Part shown: positions 1 through 4,906 of the stretch, piece after piece | Numbering within the stretch: position 1 is the stretch's first letter | How the letters are laid out: the number at the start of each line of letters is the position of its first letter | DNA from: Thermoproteota archaeon | Lineage (GTDB): Archaea > Thermoproteota > Thermoprotei_A > Sulfolobales > Acidilobaceae | Assembly (NCBI GenBank): GCA_013152575.1 | Contig: JAADGB010000122.1 | Span: 2,254 to 14,878, forward strand | Direction of reading: 5' to 3' | DNA: 12,625 nt | Translations under genes and position numbers: made by a program | Notes under the pieces: model-generated | The model's input: the letters and a program-made list of their open reading frames with translations, nothing else | Databases searched by the model: none | What the model was told of the DNA's origin: nothing

Positions 1-916
1 GGCCTCCGCCCAACTCTTCGACTAGCTCGACAAGCTTCCCATATACGCTATCAACCTTCTCTGCTGAAAATAGAGCATATACTGTGGGCCCCCAACTACT
101 TTGACAAGCACAGAGAGCGCCTTGCCGTAAGTAGAAGTTGACTATTTCCTCGACCTCCTCGCAACAATAGACTCCTCTTTGCTCACTTGCCCAATACTCG
201 CCCAGACCCCTATTCAGTCTGTAGAGTAGTATACCAGCGGTTTCCCAATCACCCTCAGCCACAGCTGGGAGAATACCCATTAGGACTATCCGGGCGTTCT
301 TTTCAGCCATCCTCTCATCCATCGTGGGCATGGACTCGAGAATCTCATCCTCTCTTTCCTTAAGTGCGAGAATTTCGTCCAAGTGCTTCGTCGGCACTGC
401 GTAGATGATCCTGTACTTCTCGGGTACGGGGACCCTCATCAGAAGCGGAGGTACCTTCAACTTATCGGGGCGGTAGCCGCCGTCGCAAATGAAGCCTCCA
501 TATTTGAACGAGTAAAAACCTAACCCTGTTACACGCGACCTCTTAGCACGTAGGGCTATATCTTCCAGATCATATCTCTTACCCGAGAGTATTGCAGCCG
601 CTATCCCAATAGATAGTGCTATGGGGGTTGTTGATCCTAGCCCCACGTGTGCCGGAATCTCCTCCATGAATCTCACAGATAGTTTGACGCCGTAATATTT
701 CGAGAATAAGTCAACATACCCCTCTACGTCCCTCCTATTGGTTCCTCGGACCTCGTTCTTGCTGGATTTACAGATCTTTACCCGGAGCCTCGGCTTTCCT
801 AGAGTGAAGCCGAGTGTACCATATAGTCTGCCTAGCCCGCCATGTATGTCTATGTTGCCGACGTGCACGTGTGATGGTGCAGATATCTCCAGGCAATCAT
901 TCGCCATTCCAGCCAT
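1..916 (-). CDS. Beta-ribofuranosylaminobenzene 5'-phosphate synthase-like GHMP family protein (3' end outside window)
   Basis: Reading the minus strand from an ATG at 916 gives 305 uninterrupted codons running off the left edge. The reading begins MAGMANDCLEISAPSHVHVG. The GHMP-superfamily phosphate-binding loop is IPAHVGLGSTTP at about residues 87-98, and the late glycine-rich segment GALCACQSSWGPTVYAL lies near the visible C-terminus. An HVHVG start, 'GFTLGKPRLRV', 'YSFKYGGFICDGGYRPDKLKVPP' and this loop resemble beta-RFAP synthase, which condenses PRPP with 4-hydroxybenzoate or p-aminobenzoate in the first committed step of methanopterin-type pterin synthesis (family called MptG in methylotrophs). 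The family is usually about 320-330 aa, so only a short C-terminal part should be missing. A second ATG at 907 is an alternative start. The gene is divergent from the translin gene, across about 70 nt. The superfamily call is firm; the exact substrate is an inference from the family. Confidence 0.8.
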   Translation of the reverse strand, partial: MAGMANDCLEISAPSHVHVGNIDIHGGLGRLYGTLGFTLGKPRLRVKICKSSKNEVRGTNRRDVEGYVDLFSKYYGVKLSVRFMEEIPAHVGLGSTTPIALSIGIAAAILSGKRYDLEDIALRAKRSRVTGLGFYSFKYGGFICDGGYRPDKLKVPPLLMRVPVPEKYRIIYAVPTKHLDEILALKEREDEILESMPTMDERMAEKNARIVLMGILPAVAEGDWETAGILLYRLNRGLGEYWASEQRGVYCCEEVEEIVNFYLRQGALCACQSSWGPTVYALFSAEKVDSVYGKLVELVEELGGG

Positions 917-942
917 CCCGTCATCCCTATGTTAAACGGCTA

Positions 943-953
943 GGTCATATACT
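943..953. promoter_or_regulatory. TATA-like element shared by divergent genes
   Basis: The sequence TCATATACTC here reads GAGTATATGA on the other strand, so it looks TATA-like in both directions. It lies about 30 nt from the minus-strand start at 916 and about 38 nt from the plus-strand start at 987, both compatible with archaeal spacing for short leaders. It is the only convincing A/T box in the divergent gap; assigning it to both genes is inference. Confidence 0.35.
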
Positions 954-986
954 CATCTACGCACAAGTATAGGAGGGATGAGTAGT

Positions 987-1613
987 ATGGTGGATTACAA
1001 GGCTCGAATACAGGCAGAGGTTGAGAAGGCAAGGATGTTTCTCTCAGAACGCGACGAGGTTAGAGAGAAGGCTATCAAGGCCTCTAGGGACGTGATAAAG
1101 CACTCGGGGCGAATGATAACCGAGATACAGAAGGGGGATTTGAATAAGGCCGAGGAATATCTTAGACAGCTAAAGGAAGCCACAGAAAGGTTCCTCGAGC
1201 TTATCCGTCCTTACCCAGAGTTGTACTATTCGGGTATGGCGTATAATGCTTTGAGCGAGTATGTTGAGGCTATCATCCTCTACGACATTGTAACTGGAAG
1301 AGACATCCCTGGCTACGAGGAACTGGGTATCCCGCCCACACCATACCTTCAAGGCTTGGGCGATGTTGTAGGAGAGCTGAGGCGCCTCGTCTTAGAGGAG
1401 ATAAGGAGAGGCTCTTATGACAAGGCTTGGGCGTATTTTGAAGTCATGGAAGCGATCTACCTAGCGTTGAGAAGCCTAGATCTCCCCGAAGCCTTAGCAC
1501 CAGGTGTACGTCATAAGGCTGACGTAGCGAGAAGGTTAACCGATGATACAAAAGCCTTCCTCATAGACTTGTCGAGCAGAGAGAGGCTCTCGAGACTACT
1601 TGAATCCAAGTGA
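987..1613 (+). CDS. Translin/TRAX family protein, probable archaeal endoribonuclease
   Basis: All-helical protein of about 208 aa. In the version counted from the upstream ATG at 978, LSEYVEA (residues 92-98) and YLQGLGDVVGELRR (123-136) match the two signature segments of the translin/TRAX family. In eukaryotic TRAX the ribonuclease site is two Glu in 'EYVEA' and an Asp in 'GxxDLTGE'; the equivalents E94, E97 and D129 are all present, so this looks like a catalytically competent TRAX-type subunit rather than inert translin. Archaeal members are known to assemble into hollow octamers with RNase activity; natural substrates are uncertain. I prefer ATG 987 because the Shine-Dalgarno AGGAGGG (971-977) abuts ATG 978 but sits 9 nt from 987. 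The downstream helical gene follows 68 nt later on the same strand and may be co-transcribed. Confidence 0.85.
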   Translation: MVDYKARIQAEVEKARMFLSERDEVREKAIKASRDVIKHSGRMITEIQKGDLNKAEEYLRQLKEATERFLELIRPYPELYYSGMAYNALSEYVEAIILYDIVTGRDIPGYEELGIPPTPYLQGLGDVVGELRRLVLEEIRRGSYDKAWAYFEVMEAIYLALRSLDLPEALAPGVRHKADVARRLTDDTKAFLIDLSSRERLSRLLESK

Positions 1614-1642
1614 ACAGGATAATTACTTACACCATTTAACCT

Positions 1643-1658
1643 CCACTGGATTCAGTGG
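1643..1658. repeat. Perfect inverted repeat (CCACTG-GATT-CAGTGG)
   Basis: Six-base perfect arms flank a GATT tetraloop in the gap after the translin gene. It lies just downstream of a TATA-like CCATTTAACC (1632-1641) and just before the downstream gene's likely start. It could be a weak terminator for the upstream gene or a protein-binding site at the transcription start of the next; nothing in the sequence decides between these. Confidence 0.4.
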
Positions 1659-1681
1659 CTTACGGGGGAGCTGGAAAAGAG

Positions 1682-2239
1682 ATGTCCGACCCTGTAAACG
1701 AGGCTTTCAGGAAGGTAATCCAGGAGATCTACTGGACTGATACATTAGAAGAAGCTGAGAGTATCCTTGTTGAATATCTTAATCTGATTGACGAGGACTT
1801 GAAGGAGTATCTCCTCGAGAAGAGAAGGAGGATTTGCGAGGATCCCACAAGTGTCATTGAGCTGGTCAGACTCAATACCGCGGCTGAAGTAGTGGATTCG
1901 GCTGAGGCTGCCAAAATCTTATTGACAAAGAGCCTGATAGAGTCCGGGTTCTTGTTCCAGTGCACGCCTACGTGGTCGAAGCTTGACAATAAGACTAAGG
2001 CCTGGATACTTGCCCCTCTGTACAGGGCCAGTTATGGCCTTGAGTTGGCGTTAAAGAACTGGCCGAAATCGGTTGATGAGGCTCACCTTGATAATGCCAT
2101 AAAGATGGCATCAATAGCTCTTGAAAGAGCCGAGGAACTAGGGATACTCGACGAATTCAGGGAATACGTGGATAGTATAGTGGACGAGCTCTCGTCTGAC
2201 GATGATGGAGGCAGGATGAGGCCGGAATTCCTAGGTTAG
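1682..2239 (+). CDS. Unrecognised helical protein, 185 aa
   Basis: I do not recognise the family. The protein starts MSDPVNEAFRKV and is rich in Glu, Leu, Ala and Lys throughout, with a predicted all-helical character, no signal peptide and no membrane segment. There is one Cys near 'RRRICEDP' and another in 'FQCTPTW'; 'KAWILAPLYRASYGLELALKNW' is the most hydrophobic stretch. A charged tail (DELSSDDDGGRMRPEF) ends the chain. An in-frame GTG at 1655 would add nine residues but has no ribosome site and lies inside the inverted repeat; ATG 1682 has GGGGGAG (1664-1670) ahead of it, at a slightly long distance. The gene follows the translin-family gene on the same strand, so a shared function or physical partnership is possible but unproven. 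It converges on the candidate guide RNA and the tRNA pair. Confidence 0.75.
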   Translation: MSDPVNEAFRKVIQEIYWTDTLEEAESILVEYLNLIDEDLKEYLLEKRRRICEDPTSVIELVRLNTAAEVVDSAEAAKILLTKSLIESGFLFQCTPTWSKLDNKTKAWILAPLYRASYGLELALKNWPKSVDEAHLDNAIKMASIALERAEELGILDEFREYVDSIVDELSSDDDGGRMRPEFLG

Positions 2240-2309
2240 CCAGGCTCAGATACGACCGCACTAATCATCCTTATGGGCTCATTTAAGCCCACCTCTCATC
2301 ACGGCCCGG
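2240..2309 (-). ncRNA. Candidate C/D box guide sRNA
   Basis: On the minus strand a perfect C box GTGATGA (2302-2296) and a perfect D box CTGA (2249-2246) are enclosed by a six-pair stem, CCGGGC (2309-2304) with GCCTGG (2245-2240), including one G-U. A single unpaired base (2303) separates the stem from box C, as the kink-turn bound by L7Ae requires. Inside, GAGGTGGGCTTA is a 12-nt guide followed by a D'-like ATGA, and AGGATGA is a C'-like box one mismatch from consensus. The second guide, ending ...GCGGTCGTAT, adjoins box D and is slightly long at about 15 nt. It begins one base past the stop codon of the convergent protein gene and lies downstream of tRNA-Tyr on the same strand, so processing from a tRNA transcript is possible. 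Targets not identified. Confidence 0.55.
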
Positions 2310-2373
2310 CCGAATTCTAGAGTGGGCTCGTCTAGCCTAAATCATCTCTATGAGGAGGATATGGTGGTTCGGG

Positions 2374-2506
2374 TGGTCCGGCCGCGGGGATTCGAACCCC
2401 GGACCACCCGGTTTCTGCAGGCGAGGGACCCTCAGGCATGCAGGGGGTCCCTCGCGCGGCCCGTGTCCCACTACAGCCGGGCGCTCTGCCGCTGAGCTAC
2501 GGCCGG
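2374..2506 (-). tRNA. tRNA-Tyr (anticodon GTA) with intron
   Basis: The acceptor stem CCGGCCG/CGGCCGG starts with the C1-G72 pair typical of archaeal tRNA-Tyr. The D stem is GCTC/GAGC, the anticodon stem CCCGG/CCGGG, the variable loop TGGTC, and the T arm CGGGG-TTCGAAT-CCCCG. Discriminator A (2377) is followed by an encoded CCA (2376-2374). The anticodon is at 2474-2472, with loop C-T-G-T-A-G before the intron and A38 after it. Removing the 58-nt intron leaves a normal class I tRNA. Its promoter box is CCTTATACCC about 26 nt upstream, shared in sequence with the neighbouring tRNA-Cys gene. Confidence 0.95.
2413..2470 (-). other. 58-nt archaeal intron in tRNA-Tyr, position 37/38
   Basis: The intron lies between G37 and A38, the canonical archaeal site. 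Exon CTGT (32-35) pairs with intron GCAG as the 4-bp central helix; the two 3-nt bulges A-G-T and A-A-A hold the cut sites after their second base, the form the splicing endonuclease recognises. The intron body folds into a strong hairpin, CGAGGGACCC with GGGTCCCTCG, ten perfect pairs. Confidence 0.9.
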
Positions 2507-2531
2507 TCCATTCCACCCAATGTGTGTTGGA

Positions 2532-2541
2532 GGGTATAAGG
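2532..2541 (-). promoter_or_regulatory. Promoter box of tRNA-Tyr gene
   Basis: On the minus strand CCTTATACCC lies 26-35 nt before the first base of the mature tRNA. The same ten bases, with one change (CCTTAAACCC), lie 27-36 nt before tRNA-Cys, which supports both as TATA elements. Confidence 0.7.
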
Positions 2542-2555
2542 CTTTTCCCTTATGG

Positions 2556-2664
2556 TGGAGCCGGGGCCGGGATTCGAACCCGGGATTAAACGGGTCTCTA
2601 CGATGGGCTATCAGGGCGGTGCCCCACTGCAGCCCGCCGCCTTAGACCGCTCGGCCACCCCGGC
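2556..2664 (-). tRNA. tRNA-Cys (anticodon GCA) with intron
   Basis: The acceptor stem GCCGGGG/CCCCGGC is followed by discriminator U73 (2559), the universal Cys identity base, and an encoded CCA (2558-2556). The D arm has GCC/GGC pairs, the anticodon stem is GCGGG/CCCGT with one G-U, and the T arm is CCGGG-TTCGAAT-CCCGG. Anticodon GCA is at 2630-2628. Without the intron the body is 75 nt plus CCA, slightly long from a 9-nt D loop and a 6-nt variable loop. The gene lies 49 nt upstream of tRNA-Tyr on the same strand, each with its own promoter box. Confidence 0.93.
2596..2626 (-). other. 31-nt archaeal intron in tRNA-Cys, position 37/38
   Basis: The intron sits between G37 and A38. Exon CTGC (32-35) pairs with intron GTAG (one G-U) as the 4-bp central helix; the bulges are A-G-T and A-G-A with cuts after the second base. 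Within the intron GGGC/GCCC can form a short hairpin, but the intron-side helix is weaker than in tRNA-Tyr, so this is a relaxed bulge-helix-bulge. Confidence 0.8.
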
Positions 2665-2690
2665 ATCCATTCACTTTGATTGAGAGTTGA

Positions 2691-2700
2691 GGGTTTAAGG
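2691..2700 (-). promoter_or_regulatory. Promoter box of tRNA-Cys gene
   Basis: CCTTAAACCC on the minus strand lies 27-36 nt before the tRNA 5' end and is nearly identical in sequence and distance to the box of tRNA-Tyr. Confidence 0.7.
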
Positions 2701-2723
2701 AATTTCCGTTCTTCTCCGGGATA

Positions 2724-3650
2724 TTAGAGGAGGGATTCGAGGTTTGCTTCTGCAAGCATTTTTGTTACCATGAACTGTGGAATGAATTCGAGTAGTGCAC
2801 CTTTCTCGTTGGCGAATTCTATTGTTGAGAGTATTTTCCTCGTGTAGGCTAGTCTTTCCCTAAGATACTCTATTCCCACCTTTATTGGATCTTCTCCCCT
2901 TGACTTAGCCCATTTTTCGAAGTGCTTTAGACCCGGCTCAAGCTTTCCTACTCCACGCTTGTAGTTGTAGTAGTCTACAACGTCATCTGCTACCTGGTAG
3001 AGTATTCCTAATACTTCGCCATACTCACCCATTTTCTGCTCCACTTCTGGCGGTGCCTTGGCACTGATTGCCCCGAGGATTGTCGCGAGCTTGAAGAGGC
3101 TGCCGGTTTTCAATTTGCAGAGTTCAATGTAGCGTGTTGCTGGAACTAGCTCTGGGATGAATGAGTCTAGGATTTCTCCCCTGACTGTTGATTCCCATGC
3201 CCGTATCACGTGGAATATTGCCTTGAAGCCTAGTTTCTCGACTATCCTCTGGGATACGGGGATGAATAAGAGGCTGGATAGGATGGTCTTAGGTAGACCA
3301 TGTACTATCCATGCCGCCGCCTTCCCCCTTCTCAGGGTGTCTCTGTCGATAATGTCGTCTAGAGCTAGGCTAGCTGCCTGTACAAGCTCTATCGCCACGG
3401 CAGCGTCTAAGGCGTCTTCGACTCTCCCGCCTAGGGCTTCAGCCGTAAGTATGGTGAGGAAGCCTCTGAACTTCTTCCCTCCAGCCGATATGTATTTAGC
3501 TACATCTATTAGACCAGCTTCATTCATCTGGGTGTTAACGACCTTGTTGATTTCTCTTTCAATCAATATTTTCTTCTCGGCCCATTCTTGGTAGAGTAGG
3601 TTAACTAGCTCTTCTCTGTTCATTCTTAGTTCTTCCAGTGAGTTCGCCAA
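2724..3650 (-). CDS. Trans-isoprenyl diphosphate synthase (GGPP/FGPP-type prenyltransferase)
   Basis: All-helical polyprenyl synthetase of 308 aa that extends allylic diphosphates with IPP to make the isoprenoid chains of archaeal lipids. Motifs in order: GGKKFRG (57-63), first Asp-rich motif DDIID (98-102) followed by RDTLRRGK, KTGSLF (182-187), and second Asp-rich motif YQVADDVVDY with D222, D223 and D226. These Asp residues bind Mg-diphosphate. The region before the first Asp motif, ELVQAASLALDD, departs from the usual H-x-x-S-L-I-H-D-D: the fifth residue upstream is Ala, not the bulky aromatic of typical archaeal GGPP synthases, which by family rules would permit a chain longer than C20. 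The start is TTG 3650, supported by GGAGG (3663-3659) 8 nt upstream; the next ATG is at codon 10. The gene has its own promoter and follows the nop5 operon on the same strand. Confidence 0.93.
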   Translation of the reverse strand: MANSLEELRMNREELVNLLYQEWAEKKILIEREINKVVNTQMNEAGLIDVAKYISAGGKKFRGFLTILTAEALGGRVEDALDAAVAIELVQAASLALDDIIDRDTLRRGKAAAWIVHGLPKTILSSLLFIPVSQRIVEKLGFKAIFHVIRAWESTVRGEILDSFIPELVPATRYIELCKLKTGSLFKLATILGAISAKAPPEVEQKMGEYGEVLGILYQVADDVVDYYNYKRGVGKLEPGLKHFEKWAKSRGEDPIKVGIEYLRERLAYTRKILSTIEFANEKGALLEFIPQFMVTKMLAEANLESLL

Positions 3651-3681
3651 TTCGTAGTCCTCCGGTTTACTGGTGCCTCAT

Positions 3682-3693
3682 CCATTTAAAAGG
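3682..3693 (-). promoter_or_regulatory. Promoter of isoprenyl diphosphate synthase gene
   Basis: CCTTTTAAATGG on the minus strand is a good crenarchaeal TATA box. Its centre is about 38 nt from the TTG start, predicting a leader of roughly 12-15 nt that begins at the Shine-Dalgarno. A second, more distant TTTAAG (around 3711) is an alternative. Confidence 0.5.
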
Positions 3694-3767
3694 CGAGTAT
3701 CAGGACGCTTAAATTTACACCAGTCTCATTTCGTACAGGTAAGTTAGCATAATGATCTTGTTAAGCT

Positions 3768-4184
3768 TTAGATGGTGACGGAAACGAATACCAGTGATTT
3801 ATACTTTTTCAATAGCTGGATGAATTCGTTAACACTTAACACATCTTTACCCTGGTACGAGTATTTTTCGGTTAGTAGTAGTTCAACGAGGCGCCGCTGC
3901 CACTGGTCTCCTAGCACTTTGTATTGTGATACTCCTCCTATCCTTTCGTATCTCAATGTTATGGGGACCCTCATTAGCTTGTGGAAGTAGGTTGGAATTG
4001 TTTCGAGTAGCTTAGAGACTTCGTCGGGTGAAAAAGTATGTGAGCCGCCCGTTTGTAGGCGGATCGTGGTCTTTCCCTCGGATAGTTCTTGTAGTGTTAC
4101 ATATTCTGCTGGCCAGTAGCTCGATAGCTTTCTGAGCTCTTCTCGGTATCTTGTCTCGACGTATCTCTTCAGTTTTTCTCCCAC
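3768..4184 (-). CDS. DUF61/UPF0216-like protein
   Basis: Protein of 138 aa. The features that suggest archaeal family UPF0216 (DUF61) are a helical N-terminus, PAEYVTLQELSEGKTTIRL, a histidine in the 'TGGSHTFSPDEV' segment, and 'LMRVPITLRYERI' followed by a short strand-rich end. Function of this family is unknown to me; it is small, soluble and without catalytic motifs I can name. It begins with GTG 4184, only 5 nt after the fibrillarin stop, with GAGAGGAT in the end of the fibrillarin gene as ribosome site. That spacing indicates translation from the nop5-fibrillarin mRNA, so a link with rRNA/tRNA modification or ribosome assembly is a reasonable inference, nothing more. The family assignment is by recall of pattern, not by alignment. 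Confidence 0.75.
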   Translation of the reverse strand: MGEKLKRYVETRYREELRKLSSYWPAEYVTLQELSEGKTTIRLQTGGSHTFSPDEVSKLLETIPTYFHKLMRVPITLRYERIGGVSQYKVLGDQWQRRLVELLLTEKYSYQGKDVLSVNEFIQLLKKYKSLVFVSVTI

Positions 4185-4189
4185 AGCGG

Positions 4190-4891
4190 TTATCCTCTCC
4201 GGAATCTAGCGTATATCATTGCGTGGTCTCTGTCGAAGGGGTCGAGGTGGACTACGTCTTTTATCTCGAAGCCTGCCTTCATGAGAGTCTCTATCTGACT
4301 CTTGTATACTTCGCTGGGCGAGGTTGTCACGTCTATGCTCCTGGCCTTTATTGCTAGGAGCATGTAGCCACCGTCTTTTAGGAAGAATTGTGCGTTTCTC
4401 ACTACTATCTCTGCCTGCTCTGGTTGTGCTACGTCTGCGTATAGCCCGTCTACTCCTTCGACTAGGTGTCTGTACTTCTCGGGGAATCTGGCGTCTCCGA
4501 GTATCGGGTATATGTTCTTTCTCTCTCTGACTACGAGTATTAGGTCTCGCATTACTCTTGGGGCGAATTCTACACCATAGATCCTACCCTCCGGCCCTAT
4601 GATGTCGCTGACGTGGCTCGCGGTAGTTCCACTTGCGATTCCAAGGTATAGGATTGCATCGCCCTCCTTGATTGGCAGCTCCTCTAGTCCTTTGAGTAGG
4701 GCTCCTGCTAGCTTGCTGCGATAAGCGTTCCATTCCCTATATTCTACCCCGCCGTAGTGGTATAGTCTCTCTCCGTATACTCTCTGGCCAGGGACAAGGT
4801 TACGTGTCGCTATCCTTAGGCTACCGTCTTCTAATTCGACTACATAGACCCCCTTCCACTTGGGGTGCTCCGTTACATTAACTACTTCCAT
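4190..4891 (-). CDS. flpA: Fibrillarin-like rRNA/tRNA 2'-O-methyltransferase
   Basis: The catalytic subunit of the C/D box sRNP transfers methyl from S-adenosylmethionine to the ribose 2'-OH of rRNA and tRNA at sites chosen by guide RNAs. At 233 aa it has normal archaeal length. The N-terminal beta domain (1-55) is followed by a Rossmann methyltransferase domain: SAM loop YLGIASGTTASHVSD (82-96), acidic E108 in YGVEFAPR, D133 in LGDAR, and D153 in YADVAQPEQ. The fibrillarin tetrad K60, D153, K182 and H223 is complete, so the enzyme should be active. The ATG start has an exceptional ribosome site, a full match to the 16S 3' end, that contains the nop5 stop codon. It is encoded between nop5 and the DUF61-like gene; the nop5-fibrillarin pairing is the usual archaeal order. 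Confidence 0.97.
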   Translation of the reverse strand: MEVVNVTEHPKWKGVYVVELEDGSLRIATRNLVPGQRVYGERLYHYGGVEYREWNAYRSKLAGALLKGLEELPIKEGDAILYLGIASGTTASHVSDIIGPEGRIYGVEFAPRVMRDLILVVRERKNIYPILGDARFPEKYRHLVEGVDGLYADVAQPEQAEIVVRNAQFFLKDGGYMLLAIKARSIDVTTSPSEVYKSQIETLMKAGFEIKDVVHLDPFDRDHAMIYARFRRG

Positions 4892-4895
4892 TCAC

Positions 4896-4906
4896 GATCA
4901 CCTCCT
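4896..4906 (-). promoter_or_regulatory. Shine-Dalgarno of fibrillarin embedded in the nop5 stop region
   Basis: AGGAGGTGATC on the minus strand complements the complete 3' end of archaeal 16S rRNA and lies 4 nt before the fibrillarin ATG. The TGA stop of nop5 (4900-4898) and its last Arg codons are part of the same bases, so termination of one protein and initiation of the next occur at one site. Confidence 0.85.

Noticed and set aside
2274..2291. TGGGCT-CATTTA-AGCCCA inverted repeat as a terminator of the helical-protein gene
   Set aside because: It lies within the C/D sRNA candidate, where it spans guide, D'-like box and linker; there is no T-run after it, and archaeal terminators do not need a hairpin.
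2281..2293. 13-nt direct repeat ATTTAAGCCCACC, also at 9969-9981
   Set aside because: About one shared 13-mer is expected by chance in a window of this size, and one copy is simply the pyrG TATA region.
2350..2589. Plus-strand open frame of 79 codons across the tRNA genes
   Set aside because: It lies antisense to both tRNAs and its residues (RGDSNPGPP, AGIRTRD) are the usual spurious translation of complementary T-arm sequence.
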